From Heracleum sosnowskyi (lineage: Eukaryota; Streptophyta; Magnoliopsida; Apiales; Apiaceae): a DNA stretch of 64,000 nt. Every line of letters begins with the position of its first letter. Position 1 is the first letter of the stretch. A model generated the notes under the pieces. That model did no database searches. It saw only the letters and a list, made by a program, of their open reading frames with translations, and was not told the DNA's origin. This document shows positions 36,717 through 49,792 of this stretch, one piece after another. Location: positions 106,909,111-106,973,110 of the forward strand of contig CM061244.1 of the NCBI GenBank assembly GCA_030848705.1, in the 5' to 3' direction. Made by a program: the position numbers and the translations under genes.

Positions 36717-38597
36717 TAAGCGTTTTTGTAAGTGTCTCCCATAGTCAAGTGTAGGTATGGGGGATTGTGTGCGAGTGTGTTGTGTATTTTGTGTTTATTG
36801 TGTGTTTTATAGGTATTGTGTTTCTCCACCATGCCCTTATCAGGTATTCTTGTCCTTTTACTCTGTCATTTTTTCTCTCATTTGCATACATTGAGGACAA
36901 TGCATGATTTAGGTATGGGGGAGGGGTTTAGTAGTATTATTAAAAAAACAAAAATCCAAAAAAAATTGAAAAATGAAAAAAATCCCAAAAAGAATTTTAG
37001 TCTTGTAAATTTTAGAATTCTAGCCTTGTGAAATGATTTCTTGTGGCTTTATGCACCCTTACATGCTATAGTAATCTTTTGTTGCTGATACTTTTGATTA
37101 AGAAGTGATTTGCTAAGTTCTTGTTCACACACATACACTACCAAGTTGAAACTAGTAGACTTACTGAATGTTGCAAGTAATTAGAAGGACATGAATATGT
37201 GCAAAATGATTTGGTTTTCATGCTTTGAGTACAAGTTGGTGCATTGAAGAGATTTTTGCTTGGGATTGATTATTTTTTTTTTACCACCATGTGAGTTTTT
37301 GACCCTATATGCATATCTTTTGCATTTTATATTCGTTTGCTTGAGTGCCCACATGTTGTTTGCATTGCTAGCACTTGTTTGAGACCTTTCTTGAATGCAT
37401 GACATTATTTGATGATAAGATGATAAAGGCATTTAGGAATAACCTATATTTTCCAAATTACCACACCATTTTTATATGATCAATTAGTTACCCTCTTGAG
37501 CTTAATCCTATTTTTTCGGTGACATACCACATTACTTGCCTGGACCTTTTTCTTGTTTAGCCTTGCTTATGCTTGATCCCAAATTGTCAATGGCTAGTAG
37601 GAACTTGATGGAGTAATAAGGTGTGTAAGATGGGTTTTGTTCATTACTTTTGAGGAAATATTTGGTTTGATCGCTTACTTGATAATCGTTGTTCAATAAA
37701 TTTTTGAAGGAGGATTGTGGTTGCTTATATCTATCTCTTAGCTCTCGAAAAAAAACAAAAACAAAAAAAAAAGATGATAAAAAAAAAAATCATGAGAGCA
37801 TACTTATGTTTGTGTGATCCTTTTTCATTCGACTAATCAAGCCTTTTGTTGAAAGAAAATCAGAAAATTCAGTTATGGGGAGGATGTTTGGTGATGTGTA
37901 TGATTTATTATGGTGCCTACTAGCTTTTGACACTTCACCTTATTTGGCCTTACTTGACATACCTTGTCCCTAACCCCATTACAACCCAAATAAAGACCTT
38001 TTGATTATCATCATTGATGTATGTTGTGTTAAAGTTAGATTGATACCAAATGTCAAGCATGCTTATGATTTTGTGGAATAGAGTGATACACTTACCCTTG
38101 TTCTTGAGTGAATATTCTTTTGTGAGTGAAAGGTGAGTTATTGCTTGTTTCTACATTTGAGATTCCAAGTTTTGACTAAAAAGTGTACTCTTGTGGGCTT
38201 AGCATGATTACCAACTTATTTTTACACTTGACATGAACTTTTGAGCTTTTATGCATATTTCTTTGAGTAGACTATGTGGATCCTTGCATCTTCCACGACA
38301 AGACATTGCAAAGTCATTTTTGATTCTTAAGTTGATGTAGCATGAGAGGACTTGTATGTGTGGCGTTGCATTACCATGCGATCTTTTATATGAGGTAGAT
38401 GAATTTTGTGGGTACATTCACTATAGGCCCTCACGAGACCTTACTCATCCACTAGGGCTGCCTAGGGGTTTAAAGGGCTTGTTGCATATGCCAAATGCAA
38501 CCGTGATCACCTACGGAAGTGGTATTATCTATTAGTTAGTAGTTTATAATATATTAGTTTTTCTCGAGGACGAGCAAAAGATAGGTATGGGGGCATT
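36717..38597 (+). other. 3' untranslated region of Athila-like element Y
   Basis: No ORF of note. It contains A-rich stretches (36940-36995 and 37748-37790), two GGTATGGGGG purine tracts, and the block 38385-38525 that matches element X. The second purine tract (38584-38593) sits directly before the LTR and is the probable plus-strand primer. Confidence 0.6.
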
Positions 38598-39780
38598 TGA
38601 TAGGTCCATAATTACTACATTTTTAATACATATTTTATGTCTGTTTTCGTAATTTTATTATTTAATCAATTGTTTTCTTTTGTTTTGTAGGAAAATAAAT
38701 AAAATCATATTTCAAGCAGAAAAAGGTGAAAAAGGCAAGGAGATGGAAATACTTTAAGTCAAAAGGAAATTGGAGAAAAATTGGAAAACTTATCGGAGAA
38801 GAAAAATGAATTAAGGAAATATTTCTAGAATCCGATTTGTAGTCAAAGAGCCCAAGCCCATTATTTTTTCTATATATATATATCTCCTCTCTTGTATTTG
38901 GGACACCTAGAATTTGATAGCTATTTGCTTTCTCTGTCTTATGTTTCTGGCTGGTGGCTATTATCCATCATATACTTTCGCTCTGTAATATTAATATATT
39001 ATTATTTCTTGTTTTCTATTCCGCGTTCACGTCTTTTAATTGCTATCCTAGTTAACTTTGCTGCTTAATTTCAGTTACCAGCATGCTTTGGTAGTTTGGT
39101 TAGTTTATTAATTTATTACATAAACGTACGCCATTAATTCTTTAACTTTGCTTTTCTATTAATTGTCCAGGTGATTCCCGTAGGCTTATATTAGTTTATT
39201 AAATTATTTAATTTATAATACTTGTTTAATCATTATTATATGTTTTGTTCATAACTGTTTTGTTAATTCTATAATCATGTGTAGCTAAATCTCTTGCCCT
39301 AGGATGAAGATGAAGTTAATTTAATTATTTTTGATATCTTCTCGTTCCTATTAATTGGTTCTCATAATTTTCCTTGGTGCTTAATTGGTCGATTGACAAA
39401 GTGATTTTGATATATTATTGTTACCGGATTTATTTTTCATAGTCTATGCTTGCTCCATGAAGTTTTGATAGGTTATTGTTAGATAACAAGTTTCATAGTA
39501 TATGCTTGTCTCGTTAATTGATATATCTTTGTGAAGGAAAAAGAATTGATTTTAGGACGAGTTGATATTAATTGTGATTGATTAATGGATTCGGATTCCT
39601 AGGTTTTCCTTATCTGATTTTAATTGTTAATTAGGTTAAACAAATCTCATCTCAAATCTTATTTGTCTAGTTCGCCTGAGTTGATTGTTAGGATTTCGAA
39701 AATTCATAGTCTCTGTGATCGATCTGTGATTGCTACAACTGAACACTGTGCGCTTGCAGTTTACATTATTTTTACACATC
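38598..39780 (+). mobile_element. 3' LTR of Athila-like element Y
   Basis: It starts TGATAGGTCCATAATTACTA right after the purine tract. A TATATATATATCTCC stretch near 38873 could serve as TATA box. Near the end it has the Athila-type phrase CATAGTCTCTGTGATCGATC (about 39706). The right border is placed near ACACATCA at about 39780 by analogy, without a second LTR or target duplication to confirm it. The MYB stop codon is only about 70 bases further on. Confidence 0.55.
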
Positions 39781-39850
39781 ATTTATTTTTGAGCTCTAAG
39801 ATTATTATCATAGTTTATATATTACAGGTCGTAATTACAGCATTCTTTAT

Positions 39851-41466
39851 TTAAGCTAGCCCAATCTTGAGCAGTGGCGAATTGGCGATATCAGGAGGAG
39901 ACTGAATAATTTCGTGACCAATATTGTCAATATCAAAATCATTAAGAAATGAATCCCAGTCAGTGAAATCATCGTCATATGGAAAACCCTTGTTTTCGTT
40001 GTAACTTTTGCCGTGATTATCATCAGTATGCCAATCCTCAAAAGGTGGTAAAAACTCGAGATCGTCAAGAACTGAGTTAATAGTTGACATTGAAATTGTG
40101 GTTGATGTTGCACTAGAAAACGAGGTCGAAGAAGAAGCAGATGTGGGATCAAAGTCAGGGACAAGAATTTCATGAGGCTCCAGCAATGGTACTTCGTCAA
40201 CAGAAAATTCATTGTTAGTCTCCATTTCGATAATTTCTTGCTCATGCATACCTTGTGTTGTTTGTTCTAGTGCTTCATGGGATTGGTCATCATTATTTGT
40301 GATGGTAGACTCTTCTAATACTAATATCCCTTCTTTTTCTGGATCCGCAAGTGGTTTGTGAGTGACATGATCTATTCCCATCTTGTTTAACTTTTTCTTG
40401 ATGTGGGTATGCCACAGATTCTTAATCTCATTATCAGTTCTTCCAGCATATGAGAAGCAATCTTAGACCATCTGCCGAAATCAGAAATAATTAAAAAGAA
40501 AAATTAATAACTCATAAATTAAAAAATTTATGGACACAAAGTTTTTCACTCAGTTCGTATCTCGTACTTTTACTATAAATAGATAATTTAGTACTACATG
40601 TCAGTGTAGTGTTTTTCTGTGTGGTGCATAGAGAGACTCAGTAGCGGAACCATAATTTCAAAATAGCCTGGGTTAATATGAATTATTGATAATTTCCCGA
40701 TGTTAGCCGGGACTTAAAACAAAATTTACACTGATTTCTAACTAAACATTTGAGATTTGAAAAAAAAAATTATTAAAATTATCAGTTTAGCCGGGGTTTC
40801 AGCCTAGGTTCACCCCCTTGGTTCGCCCCCGGAGAGGATTCCACAACCTCTTGCTATCAAGAGACGGGATAAGTCGACTACAACAAATCATGCCAATTAC
40901 GACAAATCATGCCAAACCTCTTGCTATCATTGGTCTAATTATATGGTGCAATGAGAAGTAAAATGCATGATGTCAAAACCAGAAACACATACTTGTTGCC
41001 GAATTGAGAATGAAGGTCAATAACAAGCTTCTCTTCAGATTCAGATAAAAGACCCCTCTTTAAATCTGGTCTTAGATAATTTGTCCATCTCAACCTGCAG
41101 CTCTTACCGCACCTCAGTAGTCCTGTAATGCATAAATTATTTTTATACCTTCTAATCAAATTTCAGCTTCCTATCTCACTTAGGTACAAAACAAAAGTAC
41201 TTGATCATAACACTATGATTTCATAAACATGTTATCTTAAATTATTTGCATTTTATCACATTGATATCCTGATATTGCACAGAGCGCACCGATATATATA
41301 TGTGCAGATGTGTGTGTGCGCGAGCGTGCTTACCTGCAAGTGTTGGAACAGCTCTCCAGCAGCACTGTTCATTGTTGAGAATAAAGTTGATAAGCTTCTG
41401 ATCCTCTTCAGCCGACCATGGCCCCTGCGTCAACCCAATTTTATCGCAGCATGGTCTCCTTCCCAT
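39851..41466 (-). pseudogene. R2R3-MYB transcription factor (subgroup 8-like), one-base deletion in R3
   Basis: A DNA-binding transcription factor of the plant R2R3-MYB family, nuclear in its relatives. Exons: 41334-41466 (133 b), 40993-41122 (130 b) and 39851-40471. The first two lengths and both intron phases are the canonical R2R3-MYB pattern. It starts MGRRPCCDKIGLTQGPWSAE; R2 has the three spaced Trp, and R3 reads KRGLLSESEEKLVIDLHS then W..W. The start and RGLLSESEEKLVIDLHS resemble the MYB20/43/85 group, which controls secondary-wall and phenylpropanoid genes in Arabidopsis. Exon 3 lacks one base near 40446 in the Pro codon of the expected MPGRTDNE. Translation would then stop about 20 codons later, losing the end of R3 and the acidic C-terminus that is open in the shifted frame to 39851. 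R3 also has NLWHTH where NHWNTH is usual. A sequencing error is the main alternative. Confidence 0.85.
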
Positions 41467-41920
41467 TATTAATCTTCGGATAGAGAAAGCTTGAGTCTAC
41501 CGGTAAGTACGATTTATGTAGTATAATAGAAAACTAATTACATGCAACTCAAACCAGCTCAACTTATGATCTATAAATGGCCATGTCCATGTGAATATAT
41601 TTATAAGTGAACATATGAATGGAAGAGTACATATCATGTATGTTTCAGAATGGTGCAAATATAGAAAGAAAAAGGATAAAACACGAGAACCATGTCAATA
41701 ATTATTCAATAAAAAATATGAGGACTGTTTACGCCCAACATAATTTGCCAAACGTCTTTTGTACAAAATATTCAATTCATGATATTAGAGTTTACTTAAC
41801 ATGATATTAGAGTTTGATTTAACAGGGATTCACGTTCGAGTTCTCCCACCCCTATTATTTAATTTAATTCATTATTTTATTTAAAAATTTGTTAAATGGT
41901 TGATATTGGTATATTGGTAT
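41467..41920 (-). promoter_or_regulatory. Upstream region of the MYB gene
   Basis: The likely promoter by position only. It is AT-rich with no other gene. I cannot assign a TATA box with confidence; TATAAATGG-like and TATTTATAAG phrases occur around 41571 and 41600. The duplicated segment with copy A is first visible from about 41980, because copy A starts at the window edge. Confidence 0.4.
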
Positions 41921-42681
41921 TAGGGCCTAGGGTTGAGAAAAAACTGAATTAAAATCGAAACTGAATCGAAACCGATAAAAATTGAAAAAAATCGAGCCGA
42001 ATAAAACTGATCTGAAACCGTAACCAAAAAATAAAAAATCGAACCGATTTAAAGGGTTCGGTTCCGATTTTAGGTTCTAACCGAACCGAAGATAATTGAA
42101 CCGAACCGATTATTAATTTAATTATATAAATACATTATTTAAATTAATTTATATAATTTACATGAATTTTTTTTAAAATAACCCTGTAATTAGCGTAGTT
42201 CTTAATTGGACATTTTGGTAAACGGTTGAGAATAAGGAGTGAATATTTTTGTCTGATTTAAGAGGTTCAGATACTTGTGTACGTGATATTTTTCGTTGTA
42301 GTGTATTAGGCAGTGAGAAAGTTCAAGCAAATATTTTGTAACAGACAATACTTTGATGGTCTTGTTTTCGTTTCCTATCTTTGAGCAAAGTCTTTGATGG
42401 ATTTTTTTAGTATCACTAATTGCGTATTAAACTTGAAACATAAAAATAACTTTTTGATTAAATACGTTTTTTGTTTTACAAGTAGTACTTATTTCTTTTC
42501 ATTTTTATTTCATCAGGTTTTGTAACCGAAACTGAACTGTTAGAAACCGAATCGAGGTTTCTTGAAATCGAAACCGAGCCGATTGCTTGGTTGCGGTTTT
42601 CGATTTTTAAAATTGGAGGTACATGGTTGCGATTCCGGTTTTATCTAAAAGTCGAGCCGAACCGGCCCATGCTCTTCCCTA
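41921..42681. mobile_element. hAT-like non-autonomous element, copy B
   Basis: Full-length partner of 1-705. The left end reads TAGGGCCTAGGGTTGAG, preceded by ATTGGTAT (41913-41920). The right end CTCTTCCCTA is followed by ATTGATTGGTAC, where copy A has ATTGGTAC; a 4-base ATTG repeat was gained here. Since both copies of the segment have this element, it was inserted before the duplication. Confidence 0.6.
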
Positions 42682-43209
42682 ATTGATTGGTACATGTTGT
42701 CGTTGTCTGGTCAATCGTGACGAAACGTATCATACGATTGAGGGGAAGTATTAAATAATATGTGTTGTTGCATAAAATTCTATTAGGACCTTGCTTCCTT
42801 TGAAATCTTAAGATTTTAAAACGACTTGTTACTTAACATAAGGTTCACGTCAAATTCACATCATTTTAATCAACAAATTAATTACAATTTTACGAAAAAA
42901 ATAAGCACTTCAGTAAATATGTGTTATCATTTTTATTTCATCTATTAACTTTTCGTGATTCCAACTTGAATATTAAGATCTCATGTATTGATTTAACCCC
43001 TCTAAACTCACCTATTACATGAAATGTATATTGTTTTCGAAATGAAATATATGCCACATTGTCAACTATAATTTTTTCTTTTTTGTATAGGGGACATGTT
43101 GTACTAACAAATACTAGTGATTTGAAATTTTAATTTCACGGTTGCTCCCATTAAGCATGGAAGTTTGTAATTTTGAATTCTACAATTGCTTACATCGAGT
43201 ACGGATATT

Positions 43210-43542
43210 TGGTCTTGATCGATTAAGAAGAAATTGATTTCCTACCTGAATTGTCGCTATTTTTTTTTTTTTTGACGTATGTCACTATTAGTTTTCAAAT
43301 AAATAAAATGTTCCTTATTTATAGTATATCCGAATGTTAAATGTGTGATGTATGATTATTACAATAGTTTTTATTAATATAAGGATGTATTATAAAGTTA
43401 ATAATCTCCTAAAATTTTGAAGTCTTATACTTATATATGTACATCAAAATTTAATATTTGTTATCTCCATTTGAATTTAAATTATTTATTATAAATTTAA
43501 TAATTAAAAAATGATAGCGGGCATATTGAATGCAATGCTTGT
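43210..43542. other. Insertion or retained segment found only in copy B
   Basis: Where copy A reads TACGGATAT then GCTAGTACATATG, copy B has about 330 additional bases beginning TTGGTCTTGATCG, including a T-run at 43260-43273. No terminal repeats or target duplication are visible, so it may equally be a deletion in copy A. Confidence 0.5.
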
Positions 43543-44934
43543 ACATATGAGTTGTAGGCTAATAGCTAATATACACTTTGTTTTTAAATGACATAAATTA
43601 GTAATCATATCATTGGTTTGTAGGTTTGTGACTTTATAAAGTTCTTAGTTAAACTACTAATTCTTTTAATGTTAATTTACTTACTTCAGCTTGCAATGTC
43701 AAATCAGTACAACAAATCTGTTTTGCACTATCATTATTGGCTTAATTGATTTAACATTTTAACATTTTATCTTATATATACGAAAACATCAAACTAAAAT
43801 TAGTTTATGTTTGGTCATAGTCGCACAATGGTAACCTCAATTTTTTTATTAATTTCCCTACATCAATTTTTTTATTAGTATATAAAGAGAAATTTTTATA
43901 TATTTTTTCGATTCAATACTTTATTTATATATGATGTGATGTGTTTTTCGGATACAATAACATATTAAATTTATTTTTTGTAAATGAGATTTATAATGTG
44001 TAAATTTGTAATACTATAATAAAATTAGAATTTTAGTCTATAATAGATATAATTAAAAATGCTTATGTAATAATAAGTTATTAATATGAAATAATGAAGT
44101 AATATTAAATATACAATTATTACAAATAATAAGGTAGACCGTATACACGCAATTTATGCATGCTACTAATTTGACTATTTAAATATATATTAGTAAGGGT
44201 AGTTCAATGATTTCAGGCGAAATAAAATGGTTCAAAGAACTCCCTTAATTACTCTATTCAAAAACTCCAAACTAATATTATTTTATGTTTGATTTGAAAT
44301 TGATTTTAGAATATGTTTAATTTTAAAATGATATTAGATTATATTTAGTTTTAGTCACACGAAGACGAGATCTCAACTTTCTTATAAAAATTTTCGTAGA
44401 CCAAATCTTTTATTAATATACAAAAAAGAAAATTCTCTTGCATCTTTCGAACGTAATAGTTAGTGTGTTTTTCGAAAATAGTCAACATATTAATTATTAA
44501 ATTTACTTGTTGAAAAATGAGATTATAATATATAAGATTTCAGAATTAGGATTTTAGTCTATATAAATAAATTATTATTAAAAAAATGTTTACCTAATTA
44601 CAAGTTGTTAATATTCAATAATTTGGTAATAATTGAAGTAGCAATGAATATAAAATTATTACTAATACTTTTTGATGATTTCATGAACTTGTTCTTTATC
44701 AAAAAAAAATTCAAAGATGTTTGTACTCTTCCATTAGATACTAGGTTATTAAGCCGCGCTTTGCAACGACATTAGAATATATTTGTTAAGAAAAAGAATA
44801 TTAGAATAAAATTTGTGAAATAAATATCTACAAAATTATATAAATTATCAAAAAAATGATATGTTAACGATGTCTTCTTCCAATGTCTTGCGCGTGCGTA
44901 TGAAGAGCAATTTAAACCCATGTGATAGTGATTT

Positions 44935-45196
44935 TGTTACACAATCAGATAGTCTAGATGATCATACTGCAACATCAAACAGCAGCTAATGCTTAGCTGT
45001 CAGTTTGTTATGGACAGCTAATGCTTAGCTGTCTTTTCTGTTATTCTGTTATAGTTTATTCTGTTCTTAGCTGATCATTGAGATCTATATAAAGCTTGAG
45101 TCAGTATAGGTTGTAGCTAAGTTCTTTACTATCCTTCAGAATATAAACTCTTGTTTTGGTTCAATATAAACACATACATTCTATGCTATTCTGTCA
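44935..45196 (+). repeat. Copia 5' LTR
   Basis: TGTTAC...CTGTCA, 262 bp. TATATAAA at 45086-45093 is a good TATA box, and AATATAAAC near 45175 lies in the likely polyadenylation zone. The unit GCTAATGCTTAGCTGTC is present twice. Confidence 0.93.
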
Positions 45197-45208
45197 TGGT
45201 ATCAGAGC
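45197..45208 (+). promoter_or_regulatory. Primer binding site (initiator tRNA-Met)
   Basis: TGGTATCAGAGC directly follows the LTR and is the standard complement of the 3' end of plant initiator methionine tRNA. Confidence 0.95.
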
Positions 45209-45247
45209 CTGAATAAAGCTTATTTCTTCAAAGTTGTTTTCTTCCGC

Positions 45248-48200
45248 ATGTCACGTTTGAATTACGCTGCTGCTGTATCTTCACAACTGTCAATGGCGAA
45301 TACTGCATCAAATTCATCGATACTCAATCCCGATCATCCACTCTTTCTGCACAGTTCTGATAATCCTGGTATGTTGCTTGTTACTCAGCTTCTTAATGAG
45401 CAAAACTATAATCAGTGGAGTCGTTCTATCAAGTTAGCTTTGTCTCCAAAAATGAAATTAGGCATGATCAATGGTACAGTTACTCAACCAGTGATTACTG
45501 CGACTACATATCTGCAATGGATTCGTTGTAATGATATGGTTGTTTCCTGGTTGTTGAACTCAATTTCGAGTGATATACGCAATAGTGTGTCGTATTTCTC
45601 TACTGCTAAAGAGATTTGGGATGACTTACAGATTCGATTCTCTCAAAGTAATGTGCCTCGAATCTATCAATTGAAGAAAGAATTAAGTGTTCTTATTCAA
45701 GGTACTATGTCAATTACTGCCTATTTCACTAAATACAAAACATTAATGGATGAGATAGATAATCTTGCACCTATACCTAAGTGTGTATGTAGTGCAACTA
45801 CCTGTACCTGTGATTACAGTGCTAAATTGTCTCTGTATGAACAAATCAATAAGTTGAGTCAGTTTGTTATGGGATTGAGTGATCAATATACTGCAATTCG
45901 TGGTCAAATGTTAATGATGAAACCTTTACCTTCGCCTAGTCAAGCATACTCCCTATTGCTTCAAGAAGAGAGTCAAAGGGATTGTACTCATACAGCTATA
46001 CTCACTGAGAATGTTGCAATGAATGTTCGATTTTCTGGTTCAAAGAATAGGTCATTCTCTAATACAAAAAAGGTGTCAAGTGATGGTATTGGATCAGCTT
46101 CAACTATTGTCTGCGACTTCTGTAATTTGTCTGGACACTCTAAGGAGAAATGTTTTTGTCTTCACGGTTATCCTGAGTGGCACAAATTGTATGGCAAGCC
46201 AAAACCTAAACCACGAAATGCTTCTAATGTCAAACGAACTGCTGCTATGGTTAGCAATATTGAGACTGGTAACAGTACTGAGGATACTGTTGTTAAATCC
46301 ACTGAGTGTGTGTCTAGTTCTGATAGTGCAGGGCATGAGGCCTTTACCACTGCTCAATGTGAACAGATTGCAAGAATGATTCAATCCAGTCTCAAAGCTA
46401 CTTCTCCTTGGGCTGGTGCATCTTCGTCTCATATTGCAGGTATATCCTTACCTACTCAGCAACTGGTTAATCAGACTTTCTGTGTTTCTGCTCACTCCTC
46501 TTCCCATCTGATTTCACAACCTGCTCATAAGAGTTGGTTATTTGATTCGGGTGCTACTAATCATATTGTATCAGATTTGTCCCTATTACATAACCCACAG
46601 GCTATGTGCTCAAATCTTCATTTGCCTGATGGTTCTATGGTGCCTATAACTCATATAGGGGATGTTCATCTCACTGATAATATTGTTTTACATCAAGTGT
46701 TGTGTGTGCCTTCTTTTCACTGCCATTTGGTATCCATTTCAAAGCTTACTGCTCAGTCTTCTTGCATTGTGTAATTTGCTGCAAATAAATGTGTTTTACA
46801 GGACCTCTCACAGAAGAAGATGATAGAGATTGGTGATCAGGTAGCTGGTCTTTACCATTTGTCATCCCCGTTGTCTACTGAGTCTTTGCATTCCTATCAA
46901 GCTCACTCTGTGGTTGCTCAAGTTCATCTTTGGCATGCTCGTATGGGGCATCCTTCTTTTCCTGTCATGAAGAATGTGCTACAGTCTCAAAATGTGGCAT
47001 GTTCAGATATTTCTCAATGTGATGTCTGTCTTAGAGCAAAGAAAACTAGGCCTGCATTTCCAGTTAGTACTAGCTCTAGCTCTAATCTGTTTGATCTCAT
47101 ACACTGTGATCTTTGGGGGCCATTTAAAACCCTCACTCATGGCAAATGTAATCAATTTTTAACTGTGGTTGAAGATTTTTCCAAAAGTACTTGGATATTT
47201 CTGATTGTTGATAAAACTCAAGTGTTTTCAATTCTTAAAGATTTCCTTGCATATGTGTTCACTCATTTTGGTGTTCGTATCAAGTTTCTGCGTTCAGATA
47301 ATGGCACGGAATTTACTAACTCTGCATTGCATAGTTACTTGTTGTCTCAAGGTGTTGTTCAACAATTTTCTTGTCCTTATACCCCTCAACAGAATGGTAC
47401 TGTTGAAAGGAAACATCAGCACCTCCTAAATGTTGCCAGGGCTCTTCGGTTACAAGCAAATATTCCTAAACAGTTATGGGGTGATTGCGTTCTAACTGCA
47501 ACACCTCTCATCAATATGATGCCTTCAAAGTCATTATCGTACAAATCTCCATATGAGTTACTTTACTCTAAACCCCCAGATTATGCCTCTCTGCGTGTGT
47601 TTGGTTGCCTGTGCTACATTAATATTGTTACCCCTACAAAGGATAAATTTGATCCTCGAGGTCTTAAATGTGTTTTCTTGGGGTACCCATATGGTACGAA
47701 GGGCTACAGAGTCATGGATATTGACACGAGAAAGACATATATTTCTCGAGATGTTAGATTCATAGAAACTGAGTTTCCATTTCTCTCTGTGTCCCCATCT
47801 GTTAGCTCAGACACACGGTTATTTCCCATTGTGTCTTCTTCAGATAATGAAGATACTTCTCTTTCTATCTATACTGAACAACCTCCAGTTACTACTGAAG
47901 ATTCATCTGGCATGTCTGATTCAGATTCAGTACCAACTGTTCTACCGTCTACTTCAACTACTCCTACTCAGCAATCTTCACGACCTACTCGAACAAAGAA
48001 ATTACCATCTCGGTTTGCAGAATTTACTGGAATTCCCAAAGTGCTTACTCATTAGGTAAGTCAATCTATGGTTTCTGTTAAGTATCCTCTTAAGCAATAT
48101 CTATCTCATCATGTCTTCAATCCTACCTATCAAGCGTATATGACCAAAGTTGACAACTCATTCATACCATATACCTATGGTCAAGCTGCTTCTCACCCAC

Positions 48201-49792
48201 ACTGGTTACAAGCCATGAAAGATGAGATTCATGCTTTAGAATCTACAAATACTTGGCAATTGATGGCTTTGCCAGCTGGTAAACATGTGGTGGACTGCAA
48301 GTGGTTATTCAAGATAAAATACAAGTCTGATGGTGAGGTTGAACGTTATAAGGCTCGATTAGTTGCTCGAGGATTCACTCAACAAGAAGGTTTGGACTAC
48401 TTTGAGACGTTTGATCCCGTGGCTAAAATGACCACAGTTCGTATTCTTCTTGCTCTTGCTGCTGCGAACAATTGGTTTTTACATCAAATGGACATCACTA
48501 ATGCCTTTTTGCATGGCGACCTTGAAGAAGAGGTATACATGTGTATGCCTCCAGGATATCAGTTTCTCACTGCTCATCCTGCATTTTATAATCGAAATAT
48601 GGTATGTCGACTCCTGAAATCTCTGTATGGCCTTAAACAGGCTCCACGACAGTGGTATAAAAAGCTGTCCAAAGCCCTGTTATCTTTTGGTCTTGTTCAA
48701 TCCCCTTGTGATCACAGTCTCTTTACTATGTCTAAAGGTGGATATTTTGTAGCTATCTTAATATATGTGGACGACTTGATTGTGACTGGAAATTCGCTTG
48801 ATCTCATTAATGATACTAAAGCGTTTCTTCAAACTCAATTCCAGATTAAGGACTTGGAAAATTTGAAGTACTTTCTGGGTTTAGAAATTGCAAGGTCTAC
48901 TACTGGTCTATATCTTCATCAAAAGAAGTACACTCTAGATATCCTATCTGATACTGGTCTTTCTGCTGCTAAACCTTCCATCATTCCAATGGATCAGAAC
49001 CATACACTTCTCAAGAGTACTTCTGCTGTACTTGATAAAGATGCTCACAAGGTTTATAGACGATTGGTGGGTAGGCTGATTTATCTCACCATCACACGGC
49101 CTGATTTGTGTTATGCTGTGCATGTTTTGTCTCAGTTTCTCCATGCTCCTCAACTTGATCATCTTGATGCTGCATTTAAAGTTGTGTGCTATCTTAAGCG
49201 TACTCCAGGTCAAGGTTTATTTTTTTCTGCTCGAAATAATCTGCAACTCAGTGCTTTATGTGATGCCGATTGGGGGGGTTGTCAATTAACTCGGTCGTCT
49301 TTAACTGGATATTGTTTAATGCTTGGGGGGTCTCTTGTCTCCTGGAAATGCAAGAAACAGCATATTGTCTCTAAATCTTCATGTGAAGCTGAATATCGTT
49401 CAATGTCTGACACTTGCTGTGAGATAGCTTGGATAATCTCATTACTGTCTACACTCAACCATGCTGTTTCTCTCCCTGTGCCTCTACACTGTGACAACAA
49501 ATCTGCTATCTATATTGCTACTAACCCTGTATTTCACGAACGCACCAAACACATTGAAATTGACTGTCACTTTGTGCGTCAAAAACTTGTGCAGGGTGTT
49601 ATCTCTACTGTGCATCTTCCTTCTCATGAACAACCTGCTGACATGTTTACAAAAGCTCTCTCTTCCCGACAGCTTGCCTACTTCCATTCCAAGTTGAGTG
49701 TGGTACAATTGTTCTCCCCTCTCAACTTGTCGGGGGATGTTACACAATCAGATAGTCTAGATGATCATACTGCAACATCAAACAGCAGCTAA
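45248..49792 (+). pseudogene. Copia gag-pol polyprotein, two in-frame stop codons
   Basis: One continuous reading frame interrupted only by TAA at 46772-46774 and TAG at 48053-48055. Domains in order: gag with NYNQWSRSIKLAL, then a CCHC knuckle (CDFCNLSGHSKEKC, about residue 288). Protease follows with LFDSGATNHIV (about residue 430). Integrase has the HLWHARMGHPS zinc region and acidic triad residues in IHCDLWGPF, RSDNGTEF and QNGTVERKHQ. Reverse transcriptase has YVDDLIVTG at about 48763. RNase H has CDADWGG, SSCEAEYRSM and HCDNKSAIYIATNP. Order protease-integrase-RT-RNase H is Copia-type. The frame ends inside the 3' LTR. First stop lies at the protease-integrase boundary, second just before RT; both could arise from single substitutions. 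Confidence 0.93.
49725..49737 (+). promoter_or_regulatory. Polypurine tract of the Copia element
   Basis: The G-run CGGGGGA immediately precedes the 3' LTR start at 49738, the position of the plus-strand primer. Confidence 0.75.

Larger units (their letters stand above)
33241..39780 (+). mobile_element. Athila-like Gypsy element Y, 5'-truncated, lacking reverse transcriptase
   Basis: Order: leader (33241-33594, join with element X not exactly placed), gag-protease ORF (33595-36716, broken), 3' untranslated region (36717-38597), 3' LTR (38598 to about 39780). No 5' LTR or primer binding site is found before gag. The homologous 3' block and two purine tracts (about 36755 and 38585, GGTATGGGGG) tie it to element X but in opposite orientation. 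Reverse transcriptase, RNase H and integrase are all absent, so mobility would have needed proteins from another element. Confidence 0.72.
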
